Made by a program: the position numbers and the translations under genes. A stretch of 64,000 nucleotides of DNA from Chondrus crispus (lineage: Eukaryota; Rhodophyta; Florideophyceae; Gigartinales; Gigartinaceae): positions 1 through 64,000 of the forward strand of contig NW_005179189.1 of assembly GCF_000350225.1 (NCBI RefSeq). Reading direction: 5' to 3'. Numbering within the stretch: position 1 is the stretch's first letter; the number at the start of each line of letters is the position of its first letter. Shown here one piece after another: positions 29,217 through 39,880 of the stretch. The notes below the pieces were generated by a model. It did no database searches and had not been told where the DNA came from. It was given only the letters and a program-made list of their open reading frames with translations.

Positions 29217-30304
29217 ATGTCGATGACAAATTTTACCCCGGATGAGCTCTTTGAAATCTGGGATTCTGTAAGGGAGTTTGTGATTGACAAGTACACACGT
29301 GGGAGAGGAACGAGGTCGTCCGTCAAGCCTTGAGACTTATTTTTTATGACATTATGTGTCCTAAAACATGGTGGGCATTGGGATTTCATGGCTCGAACGT
29401 TCGAGATGAAGGGACCAACATTTGAGAGGTTAATCGTGGGGTTTTTCCTTTGTGTTTCCGAAGTTTTATACAAGAATGAAGTGACCAGTGTGGAGTCCGA
29501 TTTTCGAATGGCTCAGCTGATTCAAAATGACCAGCTTTTTTCGTCTTTCAGGAGAGCTCGATACGCGACGGACGTCACCTTTCAGATGGCCATCCGACTC
29601 AGTGGAAATATACAAGAGGGTAAAAAGTATTTCAGCGGTAAACATAAACTCTACGGATATAAAGTAGAAGTTTCCGTTTTACCCAATGGCCTTGCTGTGT
29701 GCTGCAGCAAGCACTATCCGGGCTCAACATCAGATTTGGAAATTATGCAACGAATGCGTAACGTTCATGGAAAGTTTCTTCTCAAGCATCGCGAAGAGCG
29801 CCATCATAACGACTTGGATCCTCTTTCTGTGGAATTCCCCAACCACTGGGGTTTACTTGCCGATAAAGGCTACCAAGGCGGTGCCGAATTTCTACGTGTG
29901 ATTCATCCCATCAAGAAGCGCCCTAATCAGCGGCTTTCGCCAACAGAAGAGCGATACAATCGCAAAATTTCCGCCGACCGTATAATAGTTGAGATTTTTT
30001 TGGAAGAGCATGCGGATTGTGGTCAGTACTGGAGAGGAAGTGGCGTTGGTCAGAGGACAACTATGACAAGTTCTTTCGTATATGTCTCGCGCTAACTAAC
30101 ATGCACATTCGCTGGCATCCGCTTCGGCGAGATGATCTGGATCGGTTCCACAGAATGAGGAACCGCACCTACGAAATCGGTGCATCACAAGCTGAGCGGC
30201 GCAGAAGCACGCTTGAGCGATACAGACAGAAGCGGAGGCACAGGATGGACATGCAGTTTCGCGCACAAGTTCATCCCGATACCGAGGATGGTAGAAGTAC
30301 TTGA
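29217..30304 (+). pseudogene. PIF/Harbinger-like transposase (DDE_Tnp_4), broken
   Basis: An N-terminal helical segment (MSMTNFTPDELFEIWDSVRE) leads in frame, after a TGA near 29332, to the DDE domain. Catalytic residues: Asp in ATDVTFQ, Asp in ADKGYQGG and Glu in ADRIIVEIF, about 42 residues after the second Asp, within the Harbinger range. KLYGYKVEVSVLPNGLAV and CCSKHYPGSTSDLE are typical of the family. A one-base shift in a T7 run near 29998 moves the C-terminus (WSVLERKWRWSEDNYDKFFR) to another frame. Terminal repeats and a partner Myb-like gene were not found. Confidence 0.78.
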
Positions 30305-30675
30305 TTAATTACTTCAGGATATGTTTACTGCATTCTCAAAACATTTTCAACACCGAATTTACCAAATAAAATGAGGGAGTGCTACATTGCTGGTCAGATA
30401 GCTGCGGCGCAAGAAAGCACTCTACAGTATCTGAAATGATGCAGTCATTTTGTAAATAGTCGGTCTTGGGAGCAGCCGATAGCATTTGCCCCGGTGATCT
30501 ATTGGGCCTGAAAAGCACTACCCGATTGGGGCAACAACATCTACGCAAATCAAATGCGGCCATATCCGATCCAGCAACCAAAAAATCATGCGATTTGTGC
30601 TTAATTGTGGAACGGCTTATCATATTTACTTCAAAACCCGTAATATTTTTGATGCAATTTTCATTGCCACGTCAT
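30305..30675. other. Spacer, nothing supported
   Basis: Short ORFs only, between the convergent Harbinger-like and pogo-like transposases. Confidence 0.5.
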
Positions 30676-32985
30676 TCAATGCGTTGGTTCAGGCGTTGAT
30701 CGCAAAGCCATGTTTGCTTCCACAGCTGTCTTGGCTGCTGCAGTTGCTGTCTGTTCCTGCAGCTTCTTCTTGACGGCGAAGCGGCGATCAGTGCGGCGCT
30801 TCTTGATGGACCGAACGCTAGCTTTGAACACTTGCAGTGCCTTTCCGGCCAAAACTGCCCGCCTTTCCCATGCCAATTCCCTCATTCGGTCAGCTTCCTT
30901 CCTATTCTTTTCATCGTTTTGGGCTCTCTTACCAGCCTTCCGCTCCGCCTCGACGTCCGAAAGATCAAAACCTCCCTCCCCCGATTCTCCTTTTCTCTAA
31001 TTAGCGTCAACACCTTGTCACATATGAGCACAGCACCCTTCTTGGTGTCGATATATCCATTTCCTACTAATAAATAGTCGCACCCAATTACCTGTGACCT
31101 TATCAAGGCTCTCTTCTCCTCAAATAGCCTTTCCAGTTCTTCCACATCTAAAATATCATCAACACGCTCGGGGCTTGCCGGTCGTGGCACAGACAGCAAC
31201 TGAGTGCTGTCTACCGGCCAAATACCGGACTTTTTGAATGCTGTGATGATACTCTTTTCAGAAAAAGAGACGCGGTAAGCGTAACTGAGCATTCCACAGA
31301 AATCGAACACATCCAAAACATCCGTCTTCCCCCGCGTGCAAGCGAGATTCATACTTTCGTTTAGAGCGTTTTTAAATGGCGAGAACATGACGACATCCAA
31401 TGGCTGCGTCTTCCCGGAGGTGTGTGCCGGCAGAGTGTACACAATAACGTTATTGCGGTGGAACTGATCGAGCACGTTAAGCTTTATATAGGACCGATAG
31501 GCGTCGTAAATTAATAGAAGCTTCCTGTTGTTAGCGGTCAAATATTTAACACTCTCCACGAACGCAAACCCCCAGCTAAGAAAGTTGTGCATACCCACAC
31601 CACCATTTGGCTCCCGAGCGGAAATAACAGAGTGACGAGGCAGAATGTCTGCAGCTGTCTCAATAATCTCCTTTCCATTACGTAACAACCGACGGTAAGG
31701 GAGCCGCTTTCCCTTAAAACGAATAAAGGGGGACCACAGTCCCCTGCAGCGCTAATAACTGGCATCATCGTAACCCTGTTTACATTTCGAAGCTGTGCTA
31801 GTTTCATGTCTTTCATATCGTCACGATATAAGAATGTCGTCATCGTAAGCCCGATTATCTACCTACAAGTTTCTCGTCATAGTTCTGGTTCGATTACGTT
31901 CGAACATTTTATCGCACGACCGCTGAAGCCCCAAGTCCTTTCTGTTATGATGTCCACTTGGACGTTTTGAAATGGCATATGACGATACTGTATCGCTCAG
32001 TTGTGTCGTGTCCATCTCGTATCATGGACATGGAATATATTAAGTGTCTTATGTCTGTCTCCTACATGCAATGTTTCTATTGCATGTCTCATCTCATCTT
32101 TCTGTTTCCATTTGTATCATACTGTTTATTCCAACCTCACGATGAAGCTTGTGTCCAACAATATGTTCTGTACTTAAGCTGTCTGTCTGCTAGTGGAGTT
32201 CAGTTTGAAGCAGGAGTTACCCGTTCCCAGTTCTTGCTCTACTTTCTTGTTCCGTTAAAGTTATCTCTGCTCCGATTCTACTGTTCCCCCGATCGTCGCC
32301 AACTTCTCTTACACGACGCATCAATCTCTTACAAGCAGATCTCCCATTAACATCCTTTCCAAGCGTGTGGCGCTAGATTCGTCCAAGTTACATACTCTTT
32401 TGGCGTCTATGTTTTATCATTTACAACTTTTTCCAAGACAGCGAAATGGGTGGTCAGTGTGTCCCTATTACATGCTGCGTAACGAATAGCTTCCTGTCGG
32501 GTAGGTCTTGCAAAAATAAGCTCATCCTTGTGCCGTTTCTGGAAGGATTGTAGAAACTTGCGCCCAGGTGTACCATTTTTAATTAATAACTTGTCAGCAC
32601 GACCAGGGTCCATACGGCTTATTAAAGCTTTAACTGCTTCTATAAGGTGAAGACGGTTGAGGGGAATGCCTCGGCCCGCGTAGCGCTGAAGCAAAGAAAC
32701 AAGAAGACTCTCTTCGCTTTGCGTGAGGGATGTTCCGCGTCCTGGTTTTGTAATGGTTTGTCCTCGGCTCCTGCAGGCACGGTGAAGAGTGGCGATGGGA
32801 ATGCGGGTTGATGCAGAGGCTTCACGATAACTTTTGCCATCATAAATGGCTTTAATTGCCCGGTTAAGCCGCGTTTGGAACCACTTTGAGAGCGTTGTCG
32901 CTTCCATTTGGATGAAGTTGTAAACATGAGAGAGCCAAAGAGAGGTAATGGAGTGGTAGGGATCGGAAGTGATGGAAGAGGACAT
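30676..32985 (-). pseudogene. Pogo/CENP-B-type transposase, broken in several places
   Basis: Reading down the minus strand: an N-terminal HTH (LNRAIKAIYDGKSYREASAS) and CENP-B-like DNA-binding segment at 32985-32407, then a shifted frame with CNLDESS. Between about 31850 and 32350 there is sequence without family resemblance, probably inserted or decayed. The catalytic part continues (VNRVTMMPVISAAGDCGPPLF), Asp in LLLIYDAYRSY and Asp in KTQPLDVVMFSPFK, with 35 residues between them (DD35D). A basic C-terminus lies in yet another frame down to about 30676. Dead copy. Its terminal inverted repeats were not identified. Confidence 0.8.
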
Positions 32986-33491
32986 TGGGAGGGCGCCGTG
33001 GGGGGCAGTGACGGTGGTAGGGTTGTTCCCATGTCAGAAGTCCTCCCTTTTCAATAGCATTTGAATTTGAGATATGGAAAGGATGGAACTCGATGGTACA
33101 TGGCGCGCCAAGTGCAGTGTGCAGATTTTTGTTTAAAAATATCTGCGTCTCGTGGCGCTGCCATCCTCTGACGCGACTTCATAGCCCTATTCAAGGACAT
33201 ATCGTAGAGCGGAATCGTAATTGGAAATTAAATTTCCGAACTTTTGGGGTGTTCCGGGGTATAGGGCCGTGTTCCATATTTGGGGACCCCCCCTTTACAC
33301 CGTACATTATCTTTGGGGCGTCGTAAGTACGTCCGTTGATTTGCACCTGCCAAAACCAATCACATAGGGAGACACCCAACGGTTCGGAGAGTGCGTCTAC
33401 CAAGTTTCAGCGAAGTTGAACAATTACAACCCCCTTTTACATCGCTCGAAAAATTGCTACTTCCAAACCACGATTATGCCAGTAAATTGCG
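32986..33491. other. Spacer with a GGGGGGTCCCC inverted motif
   Basis: No gene. Sequence 33255-33309 carries, inverted, the motif found at 22397-22437 (GGGGGGTCCCC then AAATATGGAAC), here beside GGGGTGTTCC. It may be a terminal repeat of the neighbouring pogo-like element or a shared MITE end. Confidence 0.45.
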
Positions 33492-35292
33492 TTATGTACG
33501 GTATACCGTACATACAGGGCTATTCAAACTACTCATTCGTAGCTCTAATGACAACCGCCTTCTCAAAGACCTCGTCCTTTGCCTTTCTGAGTCACTGGAA
33601 CCTCGTTTCCGTGCTGCATCGCGACGCGGAGACCCGAAATTTTCCTCCAGACAATCAGGGGCTTGGGAAGAACATTCAGACCTTTCCCGAGATACACTTA
33701 TTCTAGCTTCCGTTTCGCGCTGCTCTAGTCGCTTCTTCGAATGCCACATGTCCCAGCAAGAGCGCCGTGCACCGGGATAGGTTCTGACACACAAATATGT
33801 CTCACAATGTGTACACTTAAAGGACGAACGATGTTCTCTATATTTTCTATTTCCCTTCACGTTCATCCCACATAAAGCGCACCATATTTCCGAACGAATT
33901 TGCCTTTGTCCATGTCTTAGTACGTTCAGCCGTAACTGAATGCCGTCAGAGCTATTAAAAAAAAGTAAACGGTGTCGTTTCTGATTGCAGGCGAGCGCCC
34001 GCAATCGGTTTATCTCACCGTCATTCAGAGCAGCAGTAACTATCTCTTCTACCATGGACGAATTCCTCCGTGATTTGTCAGCGAATCTCAACAACTCTGT
34101 ACACGCTTCCAGACAAAAATCAGATAAAGATTCCATATTATTTAGAGCTTGTCGAAAAGCATGGAGACTGTGGAAGCGACAAGGGTCTGCGATAAGGTCA
34201 CGTACTTCATTCATCCTGTACGCTATAAATGAATTCACCAACAAAGTCTTCAGTGTTTGTCCCACAACCTTTTGTTCCCACTTGAATGTGGCTGACGGAC
34301 TACGTAACATGGCACGCGCTTGTGCATCGCCATCTAGGCCTCCATTCGTCTTCGAATAAAATCTCTGTACTCCGTGCTTGAAAAGTTTCAAGGGAACAAA
34401 AAGTTGCAGATTCTGGACGCTCGTGTTGATAGCCCTCCATAAATGTAGTCTGGACTTCAATACCCTCTTAGTTTCCGATGCCACAAATGCTGGAAATGGT
34501 TCTGGCGGATCAAATTCCCAATTCAATAACCTATTTCCAGTATCTTCTAAAACAGTCCTTGCTTCTTGGATCAATTCTGGAGGCGCCTTGATCAAAGTGC
34601 AAGACAGGAGTACTGCTTCGGAGCAAGAAACGTACAAGACGTAACTGACGCGAAGCACGATTAGCTTCTGTAGCAGCTGCCTAATGTGGTAGTGAGTTAT
34701 GTGTTCTAAAATGCCTGTGTGCCCATTTCAAGGCAGAGTAGGTCTACTGAAGCGTTAGCAACAGCCCTTGAAAGAGTAGAGTCTTCAGCTCTCGTCTTAA
34801 TTTCTACAGTACACACATGGAGCGACGGTTCGGGATTATTTGAGGTGTTGAACCCAGTTGGGTTGACATTGATGAGTGGCATGCTATCTGGCGAGCTGGC
34901 TAGCCATTCTTTTTCCTTATCCCCAAACATGCCACAGTGATAAACAGCCCTAATGAAATGTTTGGCTCTTAAGGCATTAACAGCAGCGTTTTCTGTAACC
35001 GTACCACGCAGCATCGCTTCCGTAGAACGCGAAGTGCTAAGCCAGCTTGCCGCCAAAAGTTTGAAAGTCTCTGCCACTGTTCTCTCGTTGCATTGTTCAT
35101 CTGCAACACCAAGTCGTATGAGGATCTCGGAATTATCCATTAAAAAAATCCCAGCAACTGTCCTAGTTATTCAGAACTGCCTAAGCACGAACCACTCTGC
35201 ACACCTCTGCTCCGCGTTTTAAATTACTGCATTGATTAAGCAGTACAGTTCAATGGTATCTCGACTGTCATTGGAGTTAGTCGGCGGTACCA
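33492..35292 (-). pseudogene. PiggyBac-type transposase, C-terminal part, with embedded YqaJ-type nuclease
   Basis: Continues 37690-38710 after interruption by another transposon. Top to bottom on the minus strand: a transposase segment (VVPPTNSNDSRDTIELYCL), then WFVLRQFRITRT, the usual beginning of a YqaJ/lambda-exonuclease-like domain, with ENAAVNAL, WLASSPDS and VEIKTR supplying the nuclease Glu/Asp/Glu-x-Lys motif (about 35210-34700). The piggyBac core then resumes: GGLDGDAQ holds the third catalytic Asp (34332-34334), followed by FKWEQKVVGQTLKTLLVNSF. A C-terminal zinc ribbon (CALCG ... CTHCETYLC ... CWDMWH) matches the piggyBac cysteine-rich domain. Stops or shifts occur near 35219, 35170 and 34700. 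The order nuclease-inside-DDE is the striking point. Confidence 0.72.
33493..33514. repeat. Perfect 22-bp palindrome
   Basis: TATGTACGGTA followed by its exact reverse complement with no spacer. It overlaps the last codons of the piggyBac-type ORF and could belong to the element's end or be a regulatory site. Confidence 0.9.
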
Positions 35293-37685
35293 CTACACCA
35301 AACATCGCAATTAGTCCGGGTAGAAAATTAGTGTGGATACACATATTAGCGTAGACCATACTAACTTCTGCGAGCTGTCCTTGCTCGTAAACAAAATTAC
35401 TGTAGACTATACTATTTAAATGGTATAGTCTACGCATCCAGACTAATATGTGTGGAATATCAATTGATATTACACACACATTATTCTGGATGCCCCGAAA
35501 AGACAGGAAAAGCATAGAGCAAACAGACTCTCGCGCACCGGAATGCGCGCCTGACGGTAACTACTGCAATTATTAGGCGGGAAGCGCAATGCGCGGCAAA
35601 TTGTAACACCATCACCCCGCCTCTAAAGCCACCCAGTACGTGTTTCCCGTCCAGTTCGGCTGCCTGAAACCTCTATGAAAGGAGCTTTAACACCAAGATA
35701 TGGAATTCCTCCCCATTTATTCACCAAATCTCTCAGTGAGGCGCACGCAATGTATTCCGCCTCCCCCATCGTGCGCTCCCTGCAGCGAGCAGTGGCAACT
35801 GCCTCATCGAACACCTCCCATCTGCCCCCCTCTCCAACAGAAGCGCACCACAGCAGTACAACGGTGCATCTTTCCCCCACACCTCCCTTGGACACGCCAT
35901 CAGATTCACTTTCCCTACCCCCTCAGCTCAAAAAACCGCAGAAGCGGGCACTTCAGAATGTGCTTACTCATGCACAGCGTGTCAAGATCGTAAGGTGGAT
36001 GGTGGAAGCGTCTCGTACAGACGGTGACAAACACATGGCATCCCGAGCTGTTCGCAATTTCCCAGCACTTTTTCGGGGATCAGAGAAAGCGAACAATGGA
36101 AAAGCGAGTAGGCTGTGGAAAACCCGGGAAGCCCTGATGACGTACCAAAGAGGGACAAACAACCGCGGAATACCCTTTTCGATTACACGCGTCACGCGCG
36201 CGGGCATGAAACGTGTCTACATCAAGGCCTGTGCCGGTCGAGGAAGGAAACGGGCGGGTTGGGTAATTGGAATGCATACAGACTTACTCGAAGAGTTTGA
36301 GTTTCTGAGGAAGTCCGGCCTGAAGTTCAACGCAAAACTTCTACGTCGTTTGGCAATTCACCTGGTCCGTGAATCTCGTAATGCGCGCATTATCTTTCAG
36401 ATTGGCATGATACACCGCGGTGTATCATGCCCAATTTAAAATCGAACAAATTAATTATTGAATTAATATCGCCCCGCTGGATACAGGCATTCATGAACCG
36501 TTTCCAAATCGTCAGTAGGGCCCAAACTGGGAAGCTCATGGTATCGTCGGCCAAACAATCCCATATTGAGAGGGAGGTGGCGTACCACCTTGGGATGGTT
36601 GCTCGTGCATTTCGTTCTGGAGCAATGGACCAAAATGACGTCTGTAATGCGGACGAAACGCACTTTCTGATTAATTTGGATAATCACAGGACATTGGTAA
36701 AATGTGGCGAAGCTGTAGTGAAGTATTCGGACGTGGTTTCGGGGTCTGAGGGAATGACGATGATGGTTAGGATCTCTGGTGGAAGGGATGCTGTTATTGA
36801 AGCGCCATTTATGGTTTTTCAGAATACCAATAGAAGTTATCCGATACAGGGAGTCCCAGAAAATGTGCGAAGGGCATCGTATCGTTCAGGCCCGAAAGGG
36901 TGGATGGACAAGACGGTTTTCCGCAATATTTGGCAGAGAGCAAGGTTTTCAAATGTTTTGCCGCATGGGCGGAAACGTATTTTGTTTGTTGACAATTGTG
37001 GGGGCATGGGATGTCGGAGAATTTGGAGCAGGCGTTGCAAGCGTGTAACATGGAACTACGATTTTTCCGCCTAACGCCACAGATTTGATTCGGCCGGCGG
37101 ATTTCTTTGTCATCCAAAAATTAAAGGAGGCATGGCGTGGACGATGGGATAGATATAAGATGGACGTAATTATGCGAAATGGGTTCGCGGCGGCTTCTGG
37201 GAAAATTCCTAACCCGGGAAAACATTACTATTTGACTTTGGCCGCAGCCGTTGTGAGGGACGTAAATGCGATGCGTGATGCAGATGGAGTGAGGTACGCT
37301 CGAAAGGCTATGATCCGCACCGGTCTTGCTTGTAATATCAACGGACAATGGGAAGAATCCCAGCTGTTTCCAAAATTGCAAGAGATAGTGCAGAAGTATA
37401 GAAATCACTTCGATGGCGCTCCCGTTGTTGATGTTGATGATGAGTAAAATGTGTCGATATGCTACCATGGGCTGGTTATGATTGGACAATAGCGTGTTTA
37501 TCAAAATAGTGTAGTCTTCACTAATATGTTCATTGAAAATTAGTCTGGTCTACTCTATCCTAGGTTGTGATGCATATAGTGCGGATACACATATTAGTGC
37601 AGTCCGCATTATTACGTGTGAGGGTGAAAATATATCCTAGACTTTTTATAGTCTAGCCCACACTAATTGCGATGTTTGGGTGTAG
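35293..37685 (+). mobile_element. Pogo/mariner-like DNA transposon nested in the piggyBac-type gene
   Basis: Terminal inverted repeats of about 28 bp: CTACACCAAACATCGCAATT at 35293 and, inverted from 37685, CTACACCCAAACATCGCAAT. Subterminal DNA repeats GGATACACATATTAG (35334, 37584, and inverted near 35440) and contains an 11-bp inverted repeat at 35402-35433. The host reading resumes across the element (DVLFTDRRNEAK before, VVPPTNSNDS after), which proves insertion. A target-site duplication could not be fixed. Confidence 0.82.
35675..37447 (+). pseudogene. Pogo/mariner-superfamily transposase (DD~34D), frameshifted
   Basis: First frame 35675-36439: a Pro/Ser-rich leader, then an HTH-like region (VLTHAQRVKIVRWMVEASRT) and basic linker. 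Second frame 36427-37074: RWIQAFMNRF, catalytic Asp in CNADETHFLINLD, and Asp in FVDNCGGM. Third frame to 37447: NATDLIRPADFFVIQKLK with the third catalytic Asp, then EAWRGRWDRYK. Frame changes at about 36430, 37010 and 37065. Transposase of the nested element; inactive as written. About 34 residues separate the last two Asp residues, as in pogo/mariner DDxD groups. Confidence 0.75.
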
Positions 37686-37689
37686 CTTG

Positions 37690-38710
37690 GCCTCATTTCT
37701 TCTATCCGTAAATAGAACATCAGTCTGCGATAGAGCCCGAGGAACAGCCACCCAACAATTGATTAAATTAGACAAACTTCCTGGCAGAGCGTAAACGAAG
37801 CGGAGCGTGTTTGAAAAGTTCTTCGTCCCCCTTTCCCGTATTATTACAGCCGTCACTCGAACATTCAAACCATCATCTTTAAACGGTTTCTGGGCGTACT
37901 TGCAAAGACTTCTCATTTGGGGACTGTCGTCAATTACAAAGGCATTCTCGCGATCATAGATAAATCGATTATCTGCTGGGGGGCTTGTTCGATATCATTG
38001 TCAAATTCGCTCTGTTACACGTCATCCTTTACGGGATCGAATTGCGAGGCTCCAACGAATGGATGACATCTTAACAGATGTTCAGGCCCATGTTCAGAGC
38101 CAATGCCTCTCTTGGCAAGACTAGGTATCATAATCATTTTCCCATACCCGCGGTCGGCTGTTATCACAAACCCAGATAAAGACTTCTCCCCGCGAGCGTC
38201 AAGCACTGCGTTGACGAGTTTTTCAACGTTGTTTGTCTGCGACTCTCCGCGACGTCGAAAGCGAACCATAAAGGTAATTCTAAATAAAGCATCTGCAATG
38301 GCATCTGCGCGGTGCCCCTCTTTGTCGGCTTTCCTCATGCTAATAGTTTTAACCTGGTTGTCACTTGCCCTGGTCCCATAGAGGTCATCATCAAGTGTTG
38401 CAAAGGTATACGACGGAGAAAGAAATACTTTGCATGGCATACTGTACGCCGCCATCTCAAACTCTGAGAGTCTGACGGTTTGATCTCTTTGGGAGCTCCG
38501 AACACTCTCACCAGTATCGCCACGTCCTGTAGAGGAGAAAGCAAGAATATTTCCAGATAAATAGCGAACTAGAGATAATGGTGGTACAGGACAGTCCATC
38601 TTATGAAGCAATTCGAACGTCTTAGAGATGCTGAACCCAGAACTCAGAGCACTGCGATAAAAAGAACACTGCTGAGAAAAAATACATGTCTGCACGGTGA
38701 AGTTGACCAC
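37690..38710 (-). pseudogene. PiggyBac-type transposase, N-terminal and central part
   Basis: On the minus strand: a hydrophobic N-terminal region, then the first catalytic Asp in TLDDDLYGTRASDNQVK (about 38381-38400) and the second in VITADRGYGKM (38153-38155), followed by PEHLLRCHPFVGAS. Downstream, 37916-37690 continues (VRVTAVIIRERGT, LRFVYALPGS, WVAVPRAL). The frame is broken near 38014. The element at 35293-37685 splits it from its C-terminal half. Terminal repeats and TTAA target sites of the parent element were not located; it may start near 38890. Confidence 0.72.
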
Positions 38711-38914
38711 GCCTGCAGTTGTTAATTACAATGCGCTCGTTTGTCCAGAGGTTACATTTTCGCACTAGTTCATAACAGAAAAGAACTATTTGGCTCAATC
38801 GCAAATGCATTAGCTGTATTACTTGTAGTTCCGTCTTCATTCTTTCGATGGCTGCTCTTGTAAATAGCCGAGCACTTTCAGAAAGCACGTCCGTAATAAA
38901 GTCATGTTCGAGTT

Positions 38915-39242
38915 TTACAGCTTGGTCTCAAACCGTTTGAATTCTCCATCCCTCCGGGTAGTCGTGTGTTCTTCTCTGTGCCCATTCTCGACGTCCACGT
39001 CCCCCTCTGCCCCTTCTCCCGCGAGGGCGACCGCGCGTGGAAGCCTGTCCGCCTTGAGAATTCTCAATGACAGTGCCGGGTTGTGAGCTCTGTTGTGCGC
39101 TTGGAGTGGGCACGTGTGTGTTACCGTCACCAACGGGTTGATGCGTTGTGCCTGTGTGGGGACTGGGTGGTAGGGGGGGAGTGGGTGGTAGTGGATGGAA
39201 GTTTTGAAAGATTGAGCCATCTTCGATGCCTGTAGGGGGAGG
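38915..39242 (-). CDS. Pro-rich then Arg/Gly-rich ORF beside an LTR (doubtful)
   Basis: Two overlapping minus-strand frames are open; one ends in an Arg/Gly-rich segment (STRGRPRGRRGRGGRGRREW) as in nucleic-acid-binding gag tails or RGG proteins. It begins just outside the LTR at 39243. It could be gag of a second element sharing this LTR, or host sequence. Not recognised. Confidence 0.25.
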
Positions 39243-39880
39243 TGTCGCATAAACACCCCACACACGGCGGAGGGGGTGTTCGCGATGTTCGGCGGAAGAC
39301 CCCGGATCGGCGTACCGAGGGTCTTGAACCAACCAACGCCACCGGAAGCGGGCCGGTAGCGGGTGGTAGAGCGTGGTCGGCGGGGACGCGCGCGTAGGCA
39401 AGTGGATCGACGCCTCGACGCCCCGGAGCAGTACCGGTTGACGATCCGGTACTGACGGGCGGAGGCGGATCGCAGCTCGCCACGGTGTCGCGCGCGTCCA
39501 CTACCCGCTCGGTGGTAACTACTCGCGGAACGGCGGTGTGAGTAGAGTAAGCTGGGTGGTCGATCGTCGGTGGAGGGTTGCCTAGCTTGGTCCCCCCCGC
39601 CGGCGGTCGCTCCCTATATTTATTGTACAAGTTAATTAACCGTCTACAGTACAGTATGGACTGTACTGTAGTTGGCTTACTGTAGATAGTGCGGGCCGGC
39701 CCGCACTGTAACGCTGTCAGCCGTCGGGGCTGACAGCACACGTGTGCTACACGTAGGGTACAAGTGTTGGTGCGCGCGCGCTGTGAGGTATGTGCGCGCA
39801 CGCTGTAAGGTCCGTAACTTACAGCGTGAGATCTAATTCTAAATCTAATATATAGTACAATAGTCGGCGGTTATACTACA
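39243..39880 (-). mobile_element. Ty3/gypsy LTR (copy 2), 3' LTR
   Basis: 638 bp; the minus strand starts TGTAGTATAACC and ends GGTGTTTATGCGACA. It is homologous to 5319-5966 and 58190-58705. It contains two adjacent hairpins (39688-39707 and 39713-39737) and a 12-bp inverted repeat with an ATGG loop (39644-39671). A purine run just above on the minus strand (AAGGGGGGG) is the polypurine tract, so this is the 3' LTR of an element extending upward. Confidence 0.85.
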
